Source of the DNA: Desulfolucanica intricata
GTDB taxonomy: Bacteria; Bacillota; Desulfotomaculia; Desulfotomaculales; Desulfofarciminaceae
DNA: 64,000 nt
NCBI RefSeq assembly: GCF_001592105.1
Contig: NZ_BCWE01000004.1
Span: forward strand, 186,001 to 250,000
Reading direction: 5' to 3'
Under the pieces are notes generated by a model. That model was not told the origin of the DNA, did not search any database, and worked only from the letters and a program-made list of their open reading frames with translations. The position numbers and the translations under genes were made by a program. Each line of letters starts with the position of its first letter. Position 1 is the first letter of the stretch. Shown here in pieces: positions 17,171 to 25,724 of this stretch.

Positions 17171-17440
17171 ATGGGGATACCATCAATAATAGATATAGTA
17201 AATGTAGCTTTTGACGTTTACTTCTATATCTTATTTGCCCGCATAATTTTATCCTGGATTAAACATAATCCATATCAGCCAATTATTCGCTTTATCTATG
17301 AAACGACGGAACCGGTTTTGGGTTTATTTAGAAAAATTATCCCTCCTCTAGGTGTAGTTGATATTTCTCCAATTGCAGCTTTTTTTGTTCTGCAATTGGT
17401 AAGGCAATTAGTGATCTCTATCCTAAGAGCTATAATGTAG
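17171..17440 (+). CDS. YggT/YlmG family membrane protein
   Basis: 89 residues with two membrane helices at about 7-27 and 66-87 and the family motif FARIILSWIKHNPYQPIIRFIYETTEPVLGLFRKIIPPLG between them. YlmG proteins are found beside sepF and are linked to division and membrane organisation; the exact role is unclear. The ATG follows AAGGGGTG. Confidence 0.92.
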   Translation: MGIPSIIDIVNVAFDVYFYILFARIILSWIKHNPYQPIIRFIYETTEPVLGLFRKIIPPLGVVDISPIAAFFVLQLVRQLVISILRAIM

Positions 17441-17450
17441 AGGTGACTGC

Positions 17451-18239
17451 ATGATTGATCGTGAAAAAATATTTGCTTACCTGCGTAACGTAGAAGAAAA
17501 GGTTATAATTGCCAGGGTCCTGGACCAATGTGAGATTGTATTACGTAAACATCAAATCCAGGTGACGGATTTTTTTGACCCGTTTCGTACGGGTCAAATC
17601 TTTTCTATTGTTCAAAGCATAGGCAGCATTAATGCTAAGGCAGACGGTGGATATCCTTCCGCCGAAAGAAAACGTACGGTAATTTTTCCGGATTTTCGTT
17701 CTGAGGATAATATTTCATCTGAATTATCCTATCTTTTTATTGAAGGTAACTTCAAAATGGTACAGGTCACTCACGGAGATTACCTGGGAGCTATTTTGGG
17801 GCTTGGCATAAAAAGAGATAAAATAGGTGATATCATTGTATTGGAAAACGGGGCACAGGTGATAGTGGCTTCAGAGATTAGTAACTACATAAAATCCCAT
17901 TTGGTAAAAGTTGGTAAAGTTAAGGTGTCAATAACCGACATCAGTAGAGGGGATATTACTCCTCCGGAGCAAAAATTTAAGGAAATTCGTACAACTGTTC
18001 CTTCTTTGCGAATGGATGTAATTGCCGGTGCCGGTTTTGGTACTTCCAGAGCTAAAATTGCCAGGGAAATTGCTGCTGAGCGCTTCAGTCTTAACTGGCA
18101 TACTTGTTCTAATTTGTCTCAATCGGTGAAGGAAAAGGATATTATTTCTGCCCGTGGACGCGGGCGTGTAGAGCTCTTTGAAGTTGGTGGACAAACTAAG
18201 AAAGGGCGAATTGTTGTGACTTTGCGGAAATATTTATAG
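17451..18239 (+). CDS. YlmH family RNA-binding protein (S4 domain)
   Basis: 262 residues. The N-terminal two-thirds is the YlmH-specific region (FFDPFRTGQIFSIVQSI, SERKRTVIFPDFR, HGDYLGAILGLGIKRDKIGDI). The last 80 residues form an S4 RNA-binding domain (LRMDVIAGAGFGTSRAKIAREIAAERFSLNW and SARGRGRVEL). Bacillus YlmH has been linked to ribosome and tRNA quality control. The ATG follows AGAGGTGAC, 11 bases after yggT. Confidence 0.92.
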   Translation: MIDREKIFAYLRNVEEKVIIARVLDQCEIVLRKHQIQVTDFFDPFRTGQIFSIVQSIGSINAKADGGYPSAERKRTVIFPDFRSEDNISSELSYLFIEGNFKMVQVTHGDYLGAILGLGIKRDKIGDIIVLENGAQVIVASEISNYIKSHLVKVGKVKVSITDISRGDITPPEQKFKEIRTTVPSLRMDVIAGAGFGTSRAKIAREIAAERFSLNWHTCSNLSQSVKEKDIISARGRGRVELFEVGGQTKKGRIVVTLRKYL

Positions 18240-18315
18240 TCATCCGCAGTGTAGGTATCATAAACCCTTATGGTAGTGGTTAAACGATTACATAAAACTC
18301 GGAGGTGGCCAAATA

Positions 18316-18933
18316 ATGCTAACCCCGCTGGATATACATAAAAAAGAATTTAGACGGGCTTTCAGAGGTTATAATGAAGAAGAAGTTGACGTTTTTTTGG
18401 ACCGGCTGGCTAAGGATTATGAGGAACTATATACTACAAATTTGGAACTCAAAGAACAGTTGGAAAAATCGGAAAGCACAATGTCACGGTATAAAGAGTT
18501 GGAAAATGCAATTAAGGAAACGCTGGTCATGGCACAAAAAAATGCTGATGAATTAAGACAAAATACTGAAAAAGAAACCCGGGTTATGCTCCAAAAAGCC
18601 GAGGTAGAGTCTGAAAGAAAAACGGAGCAAGCCCAACGACAGGCTGAACAAATGCTCCGGGATGCAGAACAGAAATCAAACCAAATGATTATTGAAGCTG
18701 AATCAAAAGTCAAAGAAGCTTTAAAGGAATATGAGTACCTCTGCAGCCAGGTAAATGTTTTTAAAATAAAATTCCGGTCTCTTTTGGCATCCCAGCTTCA
18801 GCTACTGGACGGAGAGCCATTTGATAATTTGAGTCGACTAACGGACAGAGAGTCAGCGATAAAAACTGAGCCCTTGACGGAAACAGATGAAGCTGCAGCT
18901 GCTGTGGATCCGGAATATCAGGAGGTATTTTAG
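18316..18933 (+). CDS. divIVA: Cell division/septum-site protein DivIVA
   Basis: 205 residues. The N-terminal membrane-binding domain shows the family signature LTPLDIHKKEFRRAFRGYNEEEVDVFLD at 2-29. A long coiled coil from about 30 to 150 is rich in E, Q, K and A. The tail is acidic. DivIVA marks curved membrane at poles and septa and, in spore formers, helps position the chromosome. The ATG follows CGGAGGTGG. It lies 76 bases after ylmH and four bases before the DUF167 gene. Confidence 0.95.
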   Translation: MLTPLDIHKKEFRRAFRGYNEEEVDVFLDRLAKDYEELYTTNLELKEQLEKSESTMSRYKELENAIKETLVMAQKNADELRQNTEKETRVMLQKAEVESERKTEQAQRQAEQMLRDAEQKSNQMIIEAESKVKEALKEYEYLCSQVNVFKIKFRSLLASQLQLLDGEPFDNLSRLTDRESAIKTEPLTETDEAAAAVDPEYQEVF

Positions 18934-18936
18934 AAT

Positions 18937-19224
18937 ATGTTTGATATTCGGTCTATTCGGGAAGGAGTAGTTTTTAAAGTACGGGTACAGCCCCGGGCCT
19001 CTAAAGACCAGGTATCCGGTCTTTATGAGGATGCTGTAAAAATTAGACTTGCTGCTCCTCCGGTAGACGGGGAGGCCAATAAGGCGCTGTGTAATTTTCT
19101 GGCTAAGAAACTAGGCGTTTCTCGTTCACAGGTGGAATTGGTCGCCGGTCAAACCGGCCGTAACAAGCTGGTGCGGGTGACCGGAGTAAATCAGGAACGA
19201 GTTATTCAGGCCCTAAAGCTTTAA
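18937..19224 (+). CDS. DUF167/YggU family protein
   Basis: 95 residues of the compact YggU fold, with the hallmarks KVRVQPRASKDQVSG, IRLAAPPVDGEANKALCNFLAKKLGVS and VELVAGQTGRNKLVRV. The function is unknown. The gene is translationally close to divIVA (three bases between them). Confidence 0.92.
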   Translation: MFDIRSIREGVVFKVRVQPRASKDQVSGLYEDAVKIRLAAPPVDGEANKALCNFLAKKLGVSRSQVELVAGQTGRNKLVRVTGVNQERVIQALKL

Positions 19225-19301
19225 GAGTTCATTATTTGCTCAATGAATTTATACTTTTTTAACATTAATATTTTAAGTACTGTTTGATACGATATTTTAG
19301 G

Positions 19302-19332
19302 GCCGCCTCGAAAGATGCAAGGCGGCTTTGTT
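19302..19332 (+). terminator. Intrinsic terminator after the ylm/divIVA block
   Basis: GCCGCCT (19302-19308) pairs with AGGCGGC (19320-19326), followed by TTTGTTG. Confidence 0.75.
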
Positions 19333-19333
19333 G

Positions 19334-19362
19334 TTGACTAATGATAAAGTATTGTTTATAAT
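19334..19362 (+). promoter_or_regulatory. Sigma-A promoter of the ileS T-box leader
   Basis: TTGACT (19334-19339), a 17-base spacer and TATAAT (19357-19362), the strongest housekeeping promoter by eye in the window. Confidence 0.85.
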
Positions 19363-19384
19363 AGCACTATTGGAAAAAAACAAA

Positions 19385-19639
19385 TACTTTTCCGATGAGC
19401 GGGACGAGTAGATAAGTTAGCCTGTTTACAGAGAGTCCGGGATGGTGGAAGCCGGGCACAGAGTCTTATTGAATATCCCCCGTGAGGAATCGTTTGAAAC
19501 CATTTACCGGGAGTAAAATAGATCGGTTAGCTACCGTTAGCGGCTGTACGAGTGGTTGGGCTTTTAAATTCAGGCCTGATTATTAGGGTGGTACCACGGG
19601 TAAAAAAACCCGTCCCTTTTAGGGACGGGTTTTTATTTT
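19385..19639 (+). promoter_or_regulatory. T-box leader for isoleucine upstream of ileS
   Basis: The leader senses uncharged tRNA-Ile. Stem I shows the AGAGAGTCCGGG-GGTGGAAGCCGGG pattern near 19430-19456. The specifier loop reads GAATATC; GCGGG/CCCG and AGATAAG/CTTATT pairs flank it and leave ATC (19475-19477), an isoleucine codon, exposed. The T-box sequence AGGGTGGTACCACGGG is at 19585-19600. The competing terminator is AACCCGTCCC (19608-19617) with GGGACGGGTT, followed by TTTATTTTA. Confidence 0.93.
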
Positions 19640-19689
19640 AATAGAGCTATTATACGAACATTTTATTTTAAAATGAAGAGGTGGTTCAA

Positions 19690-22476
19690 TTGGATTACAG
19701 TCAAACATTAAATCTACCTAAAACGGATTTCCCAATGCGGGGTAATCTTCCCAACCGGGAACCAGAATTTTTAAAGTTTTGGGAAGATATCAATATTTAC
19801 CGGAAAGTACAGAAAAAGAATGAAGGTAAACCGAAATTTATCTTACATGACGGCCCACCTTACGCCAATGGGCATCTGCACCTGGGGCATACTTTGAATA
19901 AGATTCTTAAGGATATCATTGTTAAATTTCAATCTATGTCCGGTTACGATGCTCCGTATGTTCCTGGATGGGATACTCATGGCCTGCCTATTGAGCAGCA
20001 GGCTATTAAACAACTTGGTATTAATCGCCACGAAATCGATCCGGTCGAGTTTCGCCGGAAGTGTAAAGAATATGCACTGAAATTTGTAGATATTCAAAGG
20101 GATGAATTCATCCGACTCGGTGTCCGCGGAGATTGGAAACACCCTTATGTTACCTTGATGCCCCATTTCGAGGCTCGACAAATAGGAGTATTCGGGGAAA
20201 TGGCCAAACGGGGCTATATATATAAAGGACTTAAGCCGGTTTACTGGTGTGCTTCCTGTGAAACGGCGCTTGCCGAGGCAGAGGTGGAGTATAATGATAA
20301 AACATCACCGTCTGTCTATGTGCGTTTTCCGGTAGTGGAAAGCTATGGGCTCTTTCCGGTTGAAAATACTTACGTGGTTATTTGGACAACTACTCCCTGG
20401 ACTATTCCGGCCAACGTTGCAGTTTCTGTACACTCGGAGTTTCAATATGTCTTAGTGAAGGTAGAGGAATCGAAATATGTGGTGGCAAAAGAACTCTTGG
20501 CGTCTTTTTTGGATATATTGGGTGTACAGGGTTCGGTAATTAAAGAGTTTACCGGAGCTGAATTGGAAAATGTTGTTTTAAGGCATCCCATTATAGAGCG
20601 GGAATCTATAGTAATTCTGGGTGACCATGTGACACTGGATCAGGGCACCGGCTGTGTTCACACCGCTCCGGGTCATGGCCAGGAAGACTTTGAGGTAGGA
20701 AAAAAATACGGTTTAGAAGTTATTTCTCCCATTAATGGTAAAGGTATTTTTACAGAAGAAGGTGGGATTTTTAAGGGGCAGTTTTATTTAAAGGCCAATA
20801 AGTCAATAACTGAAGAACTTAACAGCCATGGGCACTTACTGCACCAAAGTGAAATTCAGCACCAGTTCCCGCACTGTTGGCGCTGTAAAAATCCGGTATT
20901 TTTCCGGGCTACAGAGCAGTGGTTTGCTTCAATTGAAGGCTTTCGACAAGAGGCACTTAATGAAATAAGGAAAGTGCGCTGGATTCCGGCCTGGGGTGAA
21001 GATCGGATTTATAATATGGTTGAAGGGCGTGGAGATTGGTGTATTTCCCGGCAGCGTACCTGGGGTGTTCCGATCCCGATTTTTTATTGTAATAAGTGCG
21101 GTAAAGAGCTGATTACCGATGAAACAATTAAACATTTGCAGGGATTGTTTAAGGAATATGGCTCAGATGTCTGGTTTGCAAGGGAAGCAGACGATTTGTT
21201 ACCTAAAGGTACTAAGTGTTCTGACTGTGGGTCCACTGACTTCAGTAAAGAAACGGATATTATGGATGTGTGGTTTGATTCCGGCTCCAGCCATCAAGGT
21301 GTATTGGATGAAAAAGATGTTTGGCCTGAATTAAGTTGGCCTGCTGATCTTTATCTGGAAGGCAGTGACCAGCACCGGGGTTGGTTTAACTCTTCTCTGT
21401 CCACATCAGTAGCAGTGACCGGTAAGGCCCCTTACCGTGCTGTATTAACACATGGCTTTGTAGTGGATGAAAAAGGAAGGAAAATGTCAAAATCCCTTGG
21501 TAACGTTGTAGACCCACAAAAAGTAATTAAGCAGTTGGGTGCGGATATTTTAAGATTGTGGGTTAGCTCTGCAGATTATAAAGGTGACCTGGCTGTTTCC
21601 CAGAATATTTTAAAGCAGATGACTGAGTCTTACCGTAAAATCAGAAACACCTGCCGTTTCTTGCTGGGCAACCTAAATGATTTTAATCTTACTGTGGATC
21701 AGGTACCTTACGAGAAAATGAATGAGCTGGATCGTTGGGCACTGCTTAAACTGCATCGTCTCATTGAGCGGGTACTGAAAGCCTACCGGGATTATGAATT
21801 CCATGTAGTCTATCATGCTATTCACAATTTCTGTACGGTGGATATGAGCAACCGTTACTTGGATATTATCAAAGACCGGCTGTATACTGCTCCTACAGCT
21901 TCCACCGAACGCCGGGCTGCTCAAACAGTGCTGTATAAAATTTTGGATGCTCTGGTTAGGCTGTTAACTCCTGTACTGGCATTTACCAGTGAAGAAATCT
22001 GGCAGCATATGCCTAAAACTGAAGATATGCCAAAAAGTGTTCAACTGCTGGATATGCCTGAGCCGGAGGAAAAATACCTGGATGTTGATTTGGAAGAAAA
22101 ATGGAAGCAAATAATGAACGTGCGTAATGAAGTAATTCGTATCTTAGAGGGAGCCCGCCGTCAAAAGGTAATTGGTAATTCATTAGAGGCGAAGGTTGTC
22201 TTGTATTTAGAAAAAGATTTGTTTGAATTTTTAAATCCCTTAAAAGATGAGCTGGCTACTATTTTTATCGTATCTGCTGTGGATTTAGTATCCGGTCATG
22301 ACAATTTACCGGAAAATGCTATCAGGTCGGAAACTATTCCTGAACTTACCGTGGCTGTAAGTCGTATGTCGGGTGAAAAATGCGAGCGCTGCTGGATGTA
22401 TCATGAAGAGGTGGGGGTAGATGAAGAGCACCCCGGACTTTGTCCAAGATGCGCCGGGGTTGTAAAAGCATTGTAA
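19690..22476 (+). CDS. ileS: Isoleucyl-tRNA synthetase
   Basis: 928 residues, a class I synthetase that charges tRNA-Ile and edits misactivated valine. The HIGH-type motif is HLGHTLNK near 60, the KMSKS loop is GRKMSKSLGN near 600, and the C-terminal zinc site is CERCW...CPRC. I prefer TTG 19690, six bases after GAGGTG, because it yields MDYSQTLNLPKTDFPMRGNL like known IleS proteins. GTG 19681 overlaps the ribosome site. The T-box directly upstream gives isoleucine control. Confidence 0.97.
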   Translation: MDYSQTLNLPKTDFPMRGNLPNREPEFLKFWEDINIYRKVQKKNEGKPKFILHDGPPYANGHLHLGHTLNKILKDIIVKFQSMSGYDAPYVPGWDTHGLPIEQQAIKQLGINRHEIDPVEFRRKCKEYALKFVDIQRDEFIRLGVRGDWKHPYVTLMPHFEARQIGVFGEMAKRGYIYKGLKPVYWCASCETALAEAEVEYNDKTSPSVYVRFPVVESYGLFPVENTYVVIWTTTPWTIPANVAVSVHSEFQYVLVKVEESKYVVAKELLASFLDILGVQGSVIKEFTGAELENVVLRHPIIERESIVILGDHVTLDQGTGCVHTAPGHGQEDFEVGKKYGLEVISPINGKGIFTEEGGIFKGQFYLKANKSITEELNSHGHLLHQSEIQHQFPHCWRCKNPVFFRATEQWFASIEGFRQEALNEIRKVRWIPAWGEDRIYNMVEGRGDWCISRQRTWGVPIPIFYCNKCGKELITDETIKHLQGLFKEYGSDVWFAREADDLLPKGTKCSDCGSTDFSKETDIMDVWFDSGSSHQGVLDEKDVWPELSWPADLYLEGSDQHRGWFNSSLSTSVAVTGKAPYRAVLTHGFVVDEKGRKMSKSLGNVVDPQKVIKQLGADILRLWVSSADYKGDLAVSQNILKQMTESYRKIRNTCRFLLGNLNDFNLTVDQVPYEKMNELDRWALLKLHRLIERVLKAYRDYEFHVVYHAIHNFCTVDMSNRYLDIIKDRLYTAPTASTERRAAQTVLYKILDALVRLLTPVLAFTSEEIWQHMPKTEDMPKSVQLLDMPEPEEKYLDVDLEEKWKQIMNVRNEVIRILEGARRQKVIGNSLEAKVVLYLEKDLFEFLNPLKDELATIFIVSAVDLVSGHDNLPENAIRSETIPELTVAVSRMSGEKCERCWMYHEEVGVDEEHPGLCPRCAGVVKAL

Positions 22477-22479
22477 CAT

Positions 22480-22668
22480 TTATAGATTTTTTATTCTGCG
22501 GGCCATCAATCCTCCGATGCGCCCGCTTTCTATTGAGCTAAGACTGCCCCAGCCCTCTTTTTTTATTTTTTCTGCCAATCCTAATTCTTCGGTGATTTCC
22601 ATTTTGATTTGGGCATTAGGATCCGTTTTTTTTGTGGGATTTTTTCTTTTTGTCGTTATTTTGCTCAA
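22480..22668 (-). CDS. Alpha/beta-type small acid-soluble spore protein
   Basis: 62 residues. The N-terminal half is basic and Lys/Thr-rich. The conserved half is MEITEELGLAEKIKKEGWGSL followed by ESGRIGGLMARRI, the DNA-binding region of alpha/beta SASPs (SspF-like GWG variant). SASPs coat forespore DNA and protect it. The E-L-G region, where GPR protease would cut, is present. The TTG start follows AGGAGGTAATC. A forespore-type promoter and a perfect hairpin lie upstream. It is convergent with ileS, with only three bases between the stop codons. Confidence 0.87.
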   Translation of the reverse strand: MSKITTKRKNPTKKTDPNAQIKMEITEELGLAEKIKKEGWGSLSSIESGRIGGLMARRIKNL

Positions 22669-22695
22669 TATAGATTACCTCCTGTTTTTAGGGGA

Positions 22696-22730
22696 ATAAG
22701 AACCCCTTCTCAACGAGAAGGGGTTCTTAT
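22696..22730. repeat. Perfect 16-bp inverted repeat in the SASP 5' leader
   Basis: ATAAGAACCCCTTCTC (22696-22711) and GAGAAGGGGTTCTTAT (22715-22730) form a hairpin with a 3-base loop just upstream of the SASP ribosome site. It may stabilise the SASP mRNA or act as the ileS terminator, but neither strand has a long T run. Confidence 0.8.
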
Positions 22731-22769
22731 GTTATAGGGATTGCAAACAATTGCCGCACCCTGTAATAA

Positions 22770-22799
22770 TATTATGGCCGCGGGATTGCAAAAATATGA
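22770..22799 (-). promoter_or_regulatory. Sigma-G type promoter of the SASP gene
   Basis: On the minus strand, TCATA (22799-22795), a 15-base spacer and GGCCATAATA (22779-22770) match GYWTA-N15-GGNNANNHTW except for the first base. Confidence 0.6.
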
Positions 22800-22885
22800 G
22801 TTCTTATAAGTTCCTTTTTATTGCTATTGAAACTTTTTGATTTTAAATGTTTTTTTCAAATTCCGGTTTATTGCCTTTTTTAACT

Positions 22886-23407
22886 TTAGGAATCGTCATC
22901 GTCATGATCGGGCGTCCTTACATATAACTTGGTTTCCCCTATTACTTCTACATATAGTCCTAATTCAATATCAAAGGACATACTTTTATTTTCTCTTAGT
23001 GTTACATTTTTGCATTCCGGGAAACGTGTAATCATAATTCTTACATCGGCTTCATTCATTGTATGCGGGTCATAATCATTAATATGAAAGGTTTCTTTGA
23101 AATCTAATAATTCGCGTGCTATATCGGTGACTCTGCCCTCGTCGAACGAATACCAAGCATTAATTTCAAAAGCACCACTGATTTGGATCTCCGGATGTTG
23201 GCGGGACAGTGATTCGGTAATCACCGGGTGAAGGTTAAACTTTGTTATTTTAGCGCCAAGAATTTTTGAGGGGGTATATGCCGCAGGCAAAAAAATATTT
23301 TTTTCCAGACGAATATTTTTTCTGGCAGTACCGCATACAGCTTTTGTAATAATTTCTCGATAAGAATTCGAGAATTTATTTTTTTCTCGAGTGGGGTATT
23401 CACTCAT
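22886..23407 (-). CDS. CotE-type spore coat morphogenetic protein (paralogue 1)
   Basis: 173 residues of the CotE family, which in Bacillus builds the outer coat. The hallmark SYREIITKAVCGTARKN lies near 16-32, followed by PSKILGAKITKF, SGAFEINAWYSFDEGRVTDIA, FHINDYDPHTMNEADVRIMITRFPECKNV, IELGLYVEVIGETKLYV and an acidic tail, as in CotE. The ATG follows AAAGGAGGGATG. It is divergent from two CotS-type genes and cotSA. Two further paralogues lie at 59.1-59.6 and 61.0-61.5 kb. Confidence 0.88.
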   Translation of the reverse strand: MSEYPTREKNKFSNSYREIITKAVCGTARKNIRLEKNIFLPAAYTPSKILGAKITKFNLHPVITESLSRQHPEIQISGAFEINAWYSFDEGRVTDIARELLDFKETFHINDYDPHTMNEADVRIMITRFPECKNVTLRENKSMSFDIELGLYVEVIGETKLYVRTPDHDDDDS

Positions 23408-23707
23408 AACTTCATCCCTCCTTTAACATATTTTGTTAATTCAGCTGTTGACTTTATTTAACATATTCCGGAGTGTTTGGTGAGTTCCGGAAAAAACCGC
23501 TTTCCCGGGATTTATAAGAGGCAAATAATTACCTTTTTTGTAATCTTGACAAACAATGTTGTTAATTAGTATATGAATCATCACACCAATGTGCTTGTGC
23601 TATATAAAATTAACACTAAAAAATTTTAATATTTTATCTGGTTTTTAACAAACCGATGGATTTTGTAATAAGTTATAAAAAGACGGTGTGTGAAGGGGGC
23701 TTAATTA
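23408..23707. other. Divergent intergenic region between cotE-1 and cotS-1
   Basis: About 300 AT-rich bases with no gene seen. The sequence AATATGTTAAA occurs twice in the 60 bases upstream of cotE-1 (minus strand). CATATACTA at 23575-23567 (minus) fits the -10 of sigma-K promoters, but its AC lies only 15 bases away. No convincing promoter was found for cotS-1. Confidence 0.4.
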
Positions 23708-24709
23708 GTGCCGAAAAAATTAGCAGAATTAGCTGCAAAGGTAATCTCTCTATATGGTATAAAACCTGAGTCAGTACGGTTGGTTCAAGGTGAGAGTATA
23801 AAGACAGTCTGGAAAATATATGCATATAGCGGTGAATACTGCTTAAAAAGGCTTAAACATAATCTTGAAAAAAGTTTATTTTCCATAGAAGCACAAGTGT
23901 ATATGTCCGGAAAAGGAGCTCAGGTTCCCAAAGTTATTAAGGCAAAATCCGGAGAAAAGTTTATTGAATACAAAGGGCAAATTTTTGTTTTATATAATTG
24001 GGTTTCCGGTAGACAACTGCATTTAAATAACAAAAGTGATTTAAGGCAAGCTGTGAAGGGGTTGGCTAAATTCCATCTTGATTCAACCGGTTATCAGGCT
24101 CCGCAAGGGATAAGGGTTTCTACAAAATTGGGTCGCTGGCCTCACCAGTATGCCTCTATGCGTGATCGTTTGATCAAATGGAGGGATATTGCAGCTGAGA
24201 AACCACAAAAAGAACTTTTTAAGGTGTATTTAGAGCAGGTCGATTATTTTATTTACCTTGCAGATAAAGCAATGAAGCTTCTTGACAGTTCGGATTACCG
24301 TGGATGGGTAAGGGATGTCGAGCAAAAAAAAATACTCTGTCACCAGGATTATGGAGAAGGGAATGCCTTATTAACCGAACGGGGAATTTTTGTTCTTGAT
24401 TTAGACAGTGTGAGCTATGAACTACCCGCCCGCGACCTGCGTAAAATAATTTTAAAAATAATGTCCGGTTATAAGTATTGGGATGAAAAAATGCTGCGGG
24501 AGATTTTGCGTTGGTATGAAGAAACGAACCCGCTTACGGCAGAGCAGAGAAAGGTATTATATATTGACCTGTTATTCCCCCATGAATTTCATAATATAGC
24601 TAAAAACCCTTTTCATAAGCAAAAAGAGGTGAAAGCCGGAGATTTGGCCCTGGCTTCCGGTTTAGGTAGAGATAAAGTAGAGCTTTTAGAAAGAATGCTG
24701 GAGGAATAG
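23708..24709 (+). CDS. CotS-type spore coat kinase-like protein (paralogue 1)
   Basis: 333 residues of the CotS/APH-type phosphotransferase family. The ATP-cone side shows KTVWKIYA..YCLKRLK. The catalytic Brenner motif is CHQDYGEGNALL near 214-225, and the metal-binding acidic motif VLDLDSVSYELPARDLRKI follows. CotS proteins sit in the spore coat; their substrates are not established. The GTG start follows GAAGGGGG. It is the first gene of a tight three-gene unit with a second CotS paralogue (7 bases later) and cotSA. Confidence 0.85.
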   Translation: MPKKLAELAAKVISLYGIKPESVRLVQGESIKTVWKIYAYSGEYCLKRLKHNLEKSLFSIEAQVYMSGKGAQVPKVIKAKSGEKFIEYKGQIFVLYNWVSGRQLHLNNKSDLRQAVKGLAKFHLDSTGYQAPQGIRVSTKLGRWPHQYASMRDRLIKWRDIAAEKPQKELFKVYLEQVDYFIYLADKAMKLLDSSDYRGWVRDVEQKKILCHQDYGEGNALLTERGIFVLDLDSVSYELPARDLRKIILKIMSGYKYWDEKMLREILRWYEETNPLTAEQRKVLYIDLLFPHEFHNIAKNPFHKQKEVKAGDLALASGLGRDKVELLERMLEE

Positions 24710-24716
24710 GCAAACT

Positions 24717-25709
24717 ATGTATGACTGTATGTTATTAGAGCAGGTATTAGATAAATACGGTTTACCCGTAGTTGAGTATTCAATAATCAGTAATAAAGAA
24801 AAAAAGAAAGTTTGGAAGGTTAAGTTTTCCGGTGGATCGGCGGCATTAAAAAAAATGCCCGGAACACCTGAAAAAACATTTTTTCTGGCCCGTTCTGTGG
24901 ATTTTTTAGCTGGTGTCGGAGTGAAGGTGGCACCGGTGATTCCTACAGCGGAGGGTAGTCTATTTGTAAATATAAAAAAAGATACTTTTCTTTTATCCCG
25001 GTGGATTGATGGGAAGCAACCGGATTATGACCGGAATTTGGAGCTCATCTTAGAATCAATGGCCAGGTTTCACTTAGGTTCCCGTGGATTTCAACCCGGA
25101 GAAGGTTATATTCGTTCACATTTAGGAACTTGGTTAGAAAGTTTTGCTAAAAAGAAAAAAAAATTAGAGCAGTTAAAGGAAATAGCTCATGAAAATTATC
25201 GGGATAGTTTCTCCCGGATATTTTTACAATTCGTTGATCACTTTATTGAAAGTGTGGCTTTAGCAGAGAAAAAATTAGTTAAGTCCTGCTACCGGGATTG
25301 GATTAAACGATTAAAAAAGGAATTATGTCTTTGCCATCAGGATTTTACTCCAAAAAATCTTCGGTTGTCAGCCGGTGAACTATATGTATTTGATATTGAT
25401 TCTATTACAGTAGATTTGCCCGCCAGAGATATTCGCAAGATAATTAATAAATTGATGAAGAAAAAAGGTTGGGATAAAGTACTTTTAAATCAAGTTAGCA
25501 ATTTATATCGCAAGAATAATCCCATAAGTGACAGTGAGTGGCAAGTGGTCTTAATAGATCTTTATTTTCCCCATCTATTTTGGGGTATAGTCACCAAATA
25601 TTATGGCAAGAGGGCCCCGGATTGGCCCAAGGAAAAGTTCCTAAAAAGGTTGGACGAAATGGTTAAGGTTGAATTATCAAAGGAAAAGATTTTAGCTGAT
25701 TTAATATAA
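24717..25709 (+). CDS. CotS-type spore coat kinase-like protein (paralogue 2)
   Basis: 330 residues, clearly related to its upstream neighbour and to the gene at 59.8 kb. It shows KKVWKVKFSGGSAALKKM (lysine of the ATP site), LSRWIDGKQPDYDRN, the catalytic CHQDFTPKNL near 203-212, and FDIDSITVDLPARDIRKII. All expected APH-fold residues are present, so it may be an active kinase. It lies between cotS-1 and cotSA with gaps of 7 and 15 bases, as one operon. Confidence 0.86.
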   Translation: MYDCMLLEQVLDKYGLPVVEYSIISNKEKKKVWKVKFSGGSAALKKMPGTPEKTFFLARSVDFLAGVGVKVAPVIPTAEGSLFVNIKKDTFLLSRWIDGKQPDYDRNLELILESMARFHLGSRGFQPGEGYIRSHLGTWLESFAKKKKKLEQLKEIAHENYRDSFSRIFLQFVDHFIESVALAEKKLVKSCYRDWIKRLKKELCLCHQDFTPKNLRLSAGELYVFDIDSITVDLPARDIRKIINKLMKKKGWDKVLLNQVSNLYRKNNPISDSEWQVVLIDLYFPHLFWGIVTKYYGKRAPDWPKEKFLKRLDEMVKVELSKEKILADLI

Positions 25710-25724
25710 GAGGCGGTGAAAAAT

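Noticed and set aside
22517-22699. Plus-strand frame opposite the SASP gene
   Set aside because: It is the complement of a recognised SASP with promoter and ribosome site; its own start has none.
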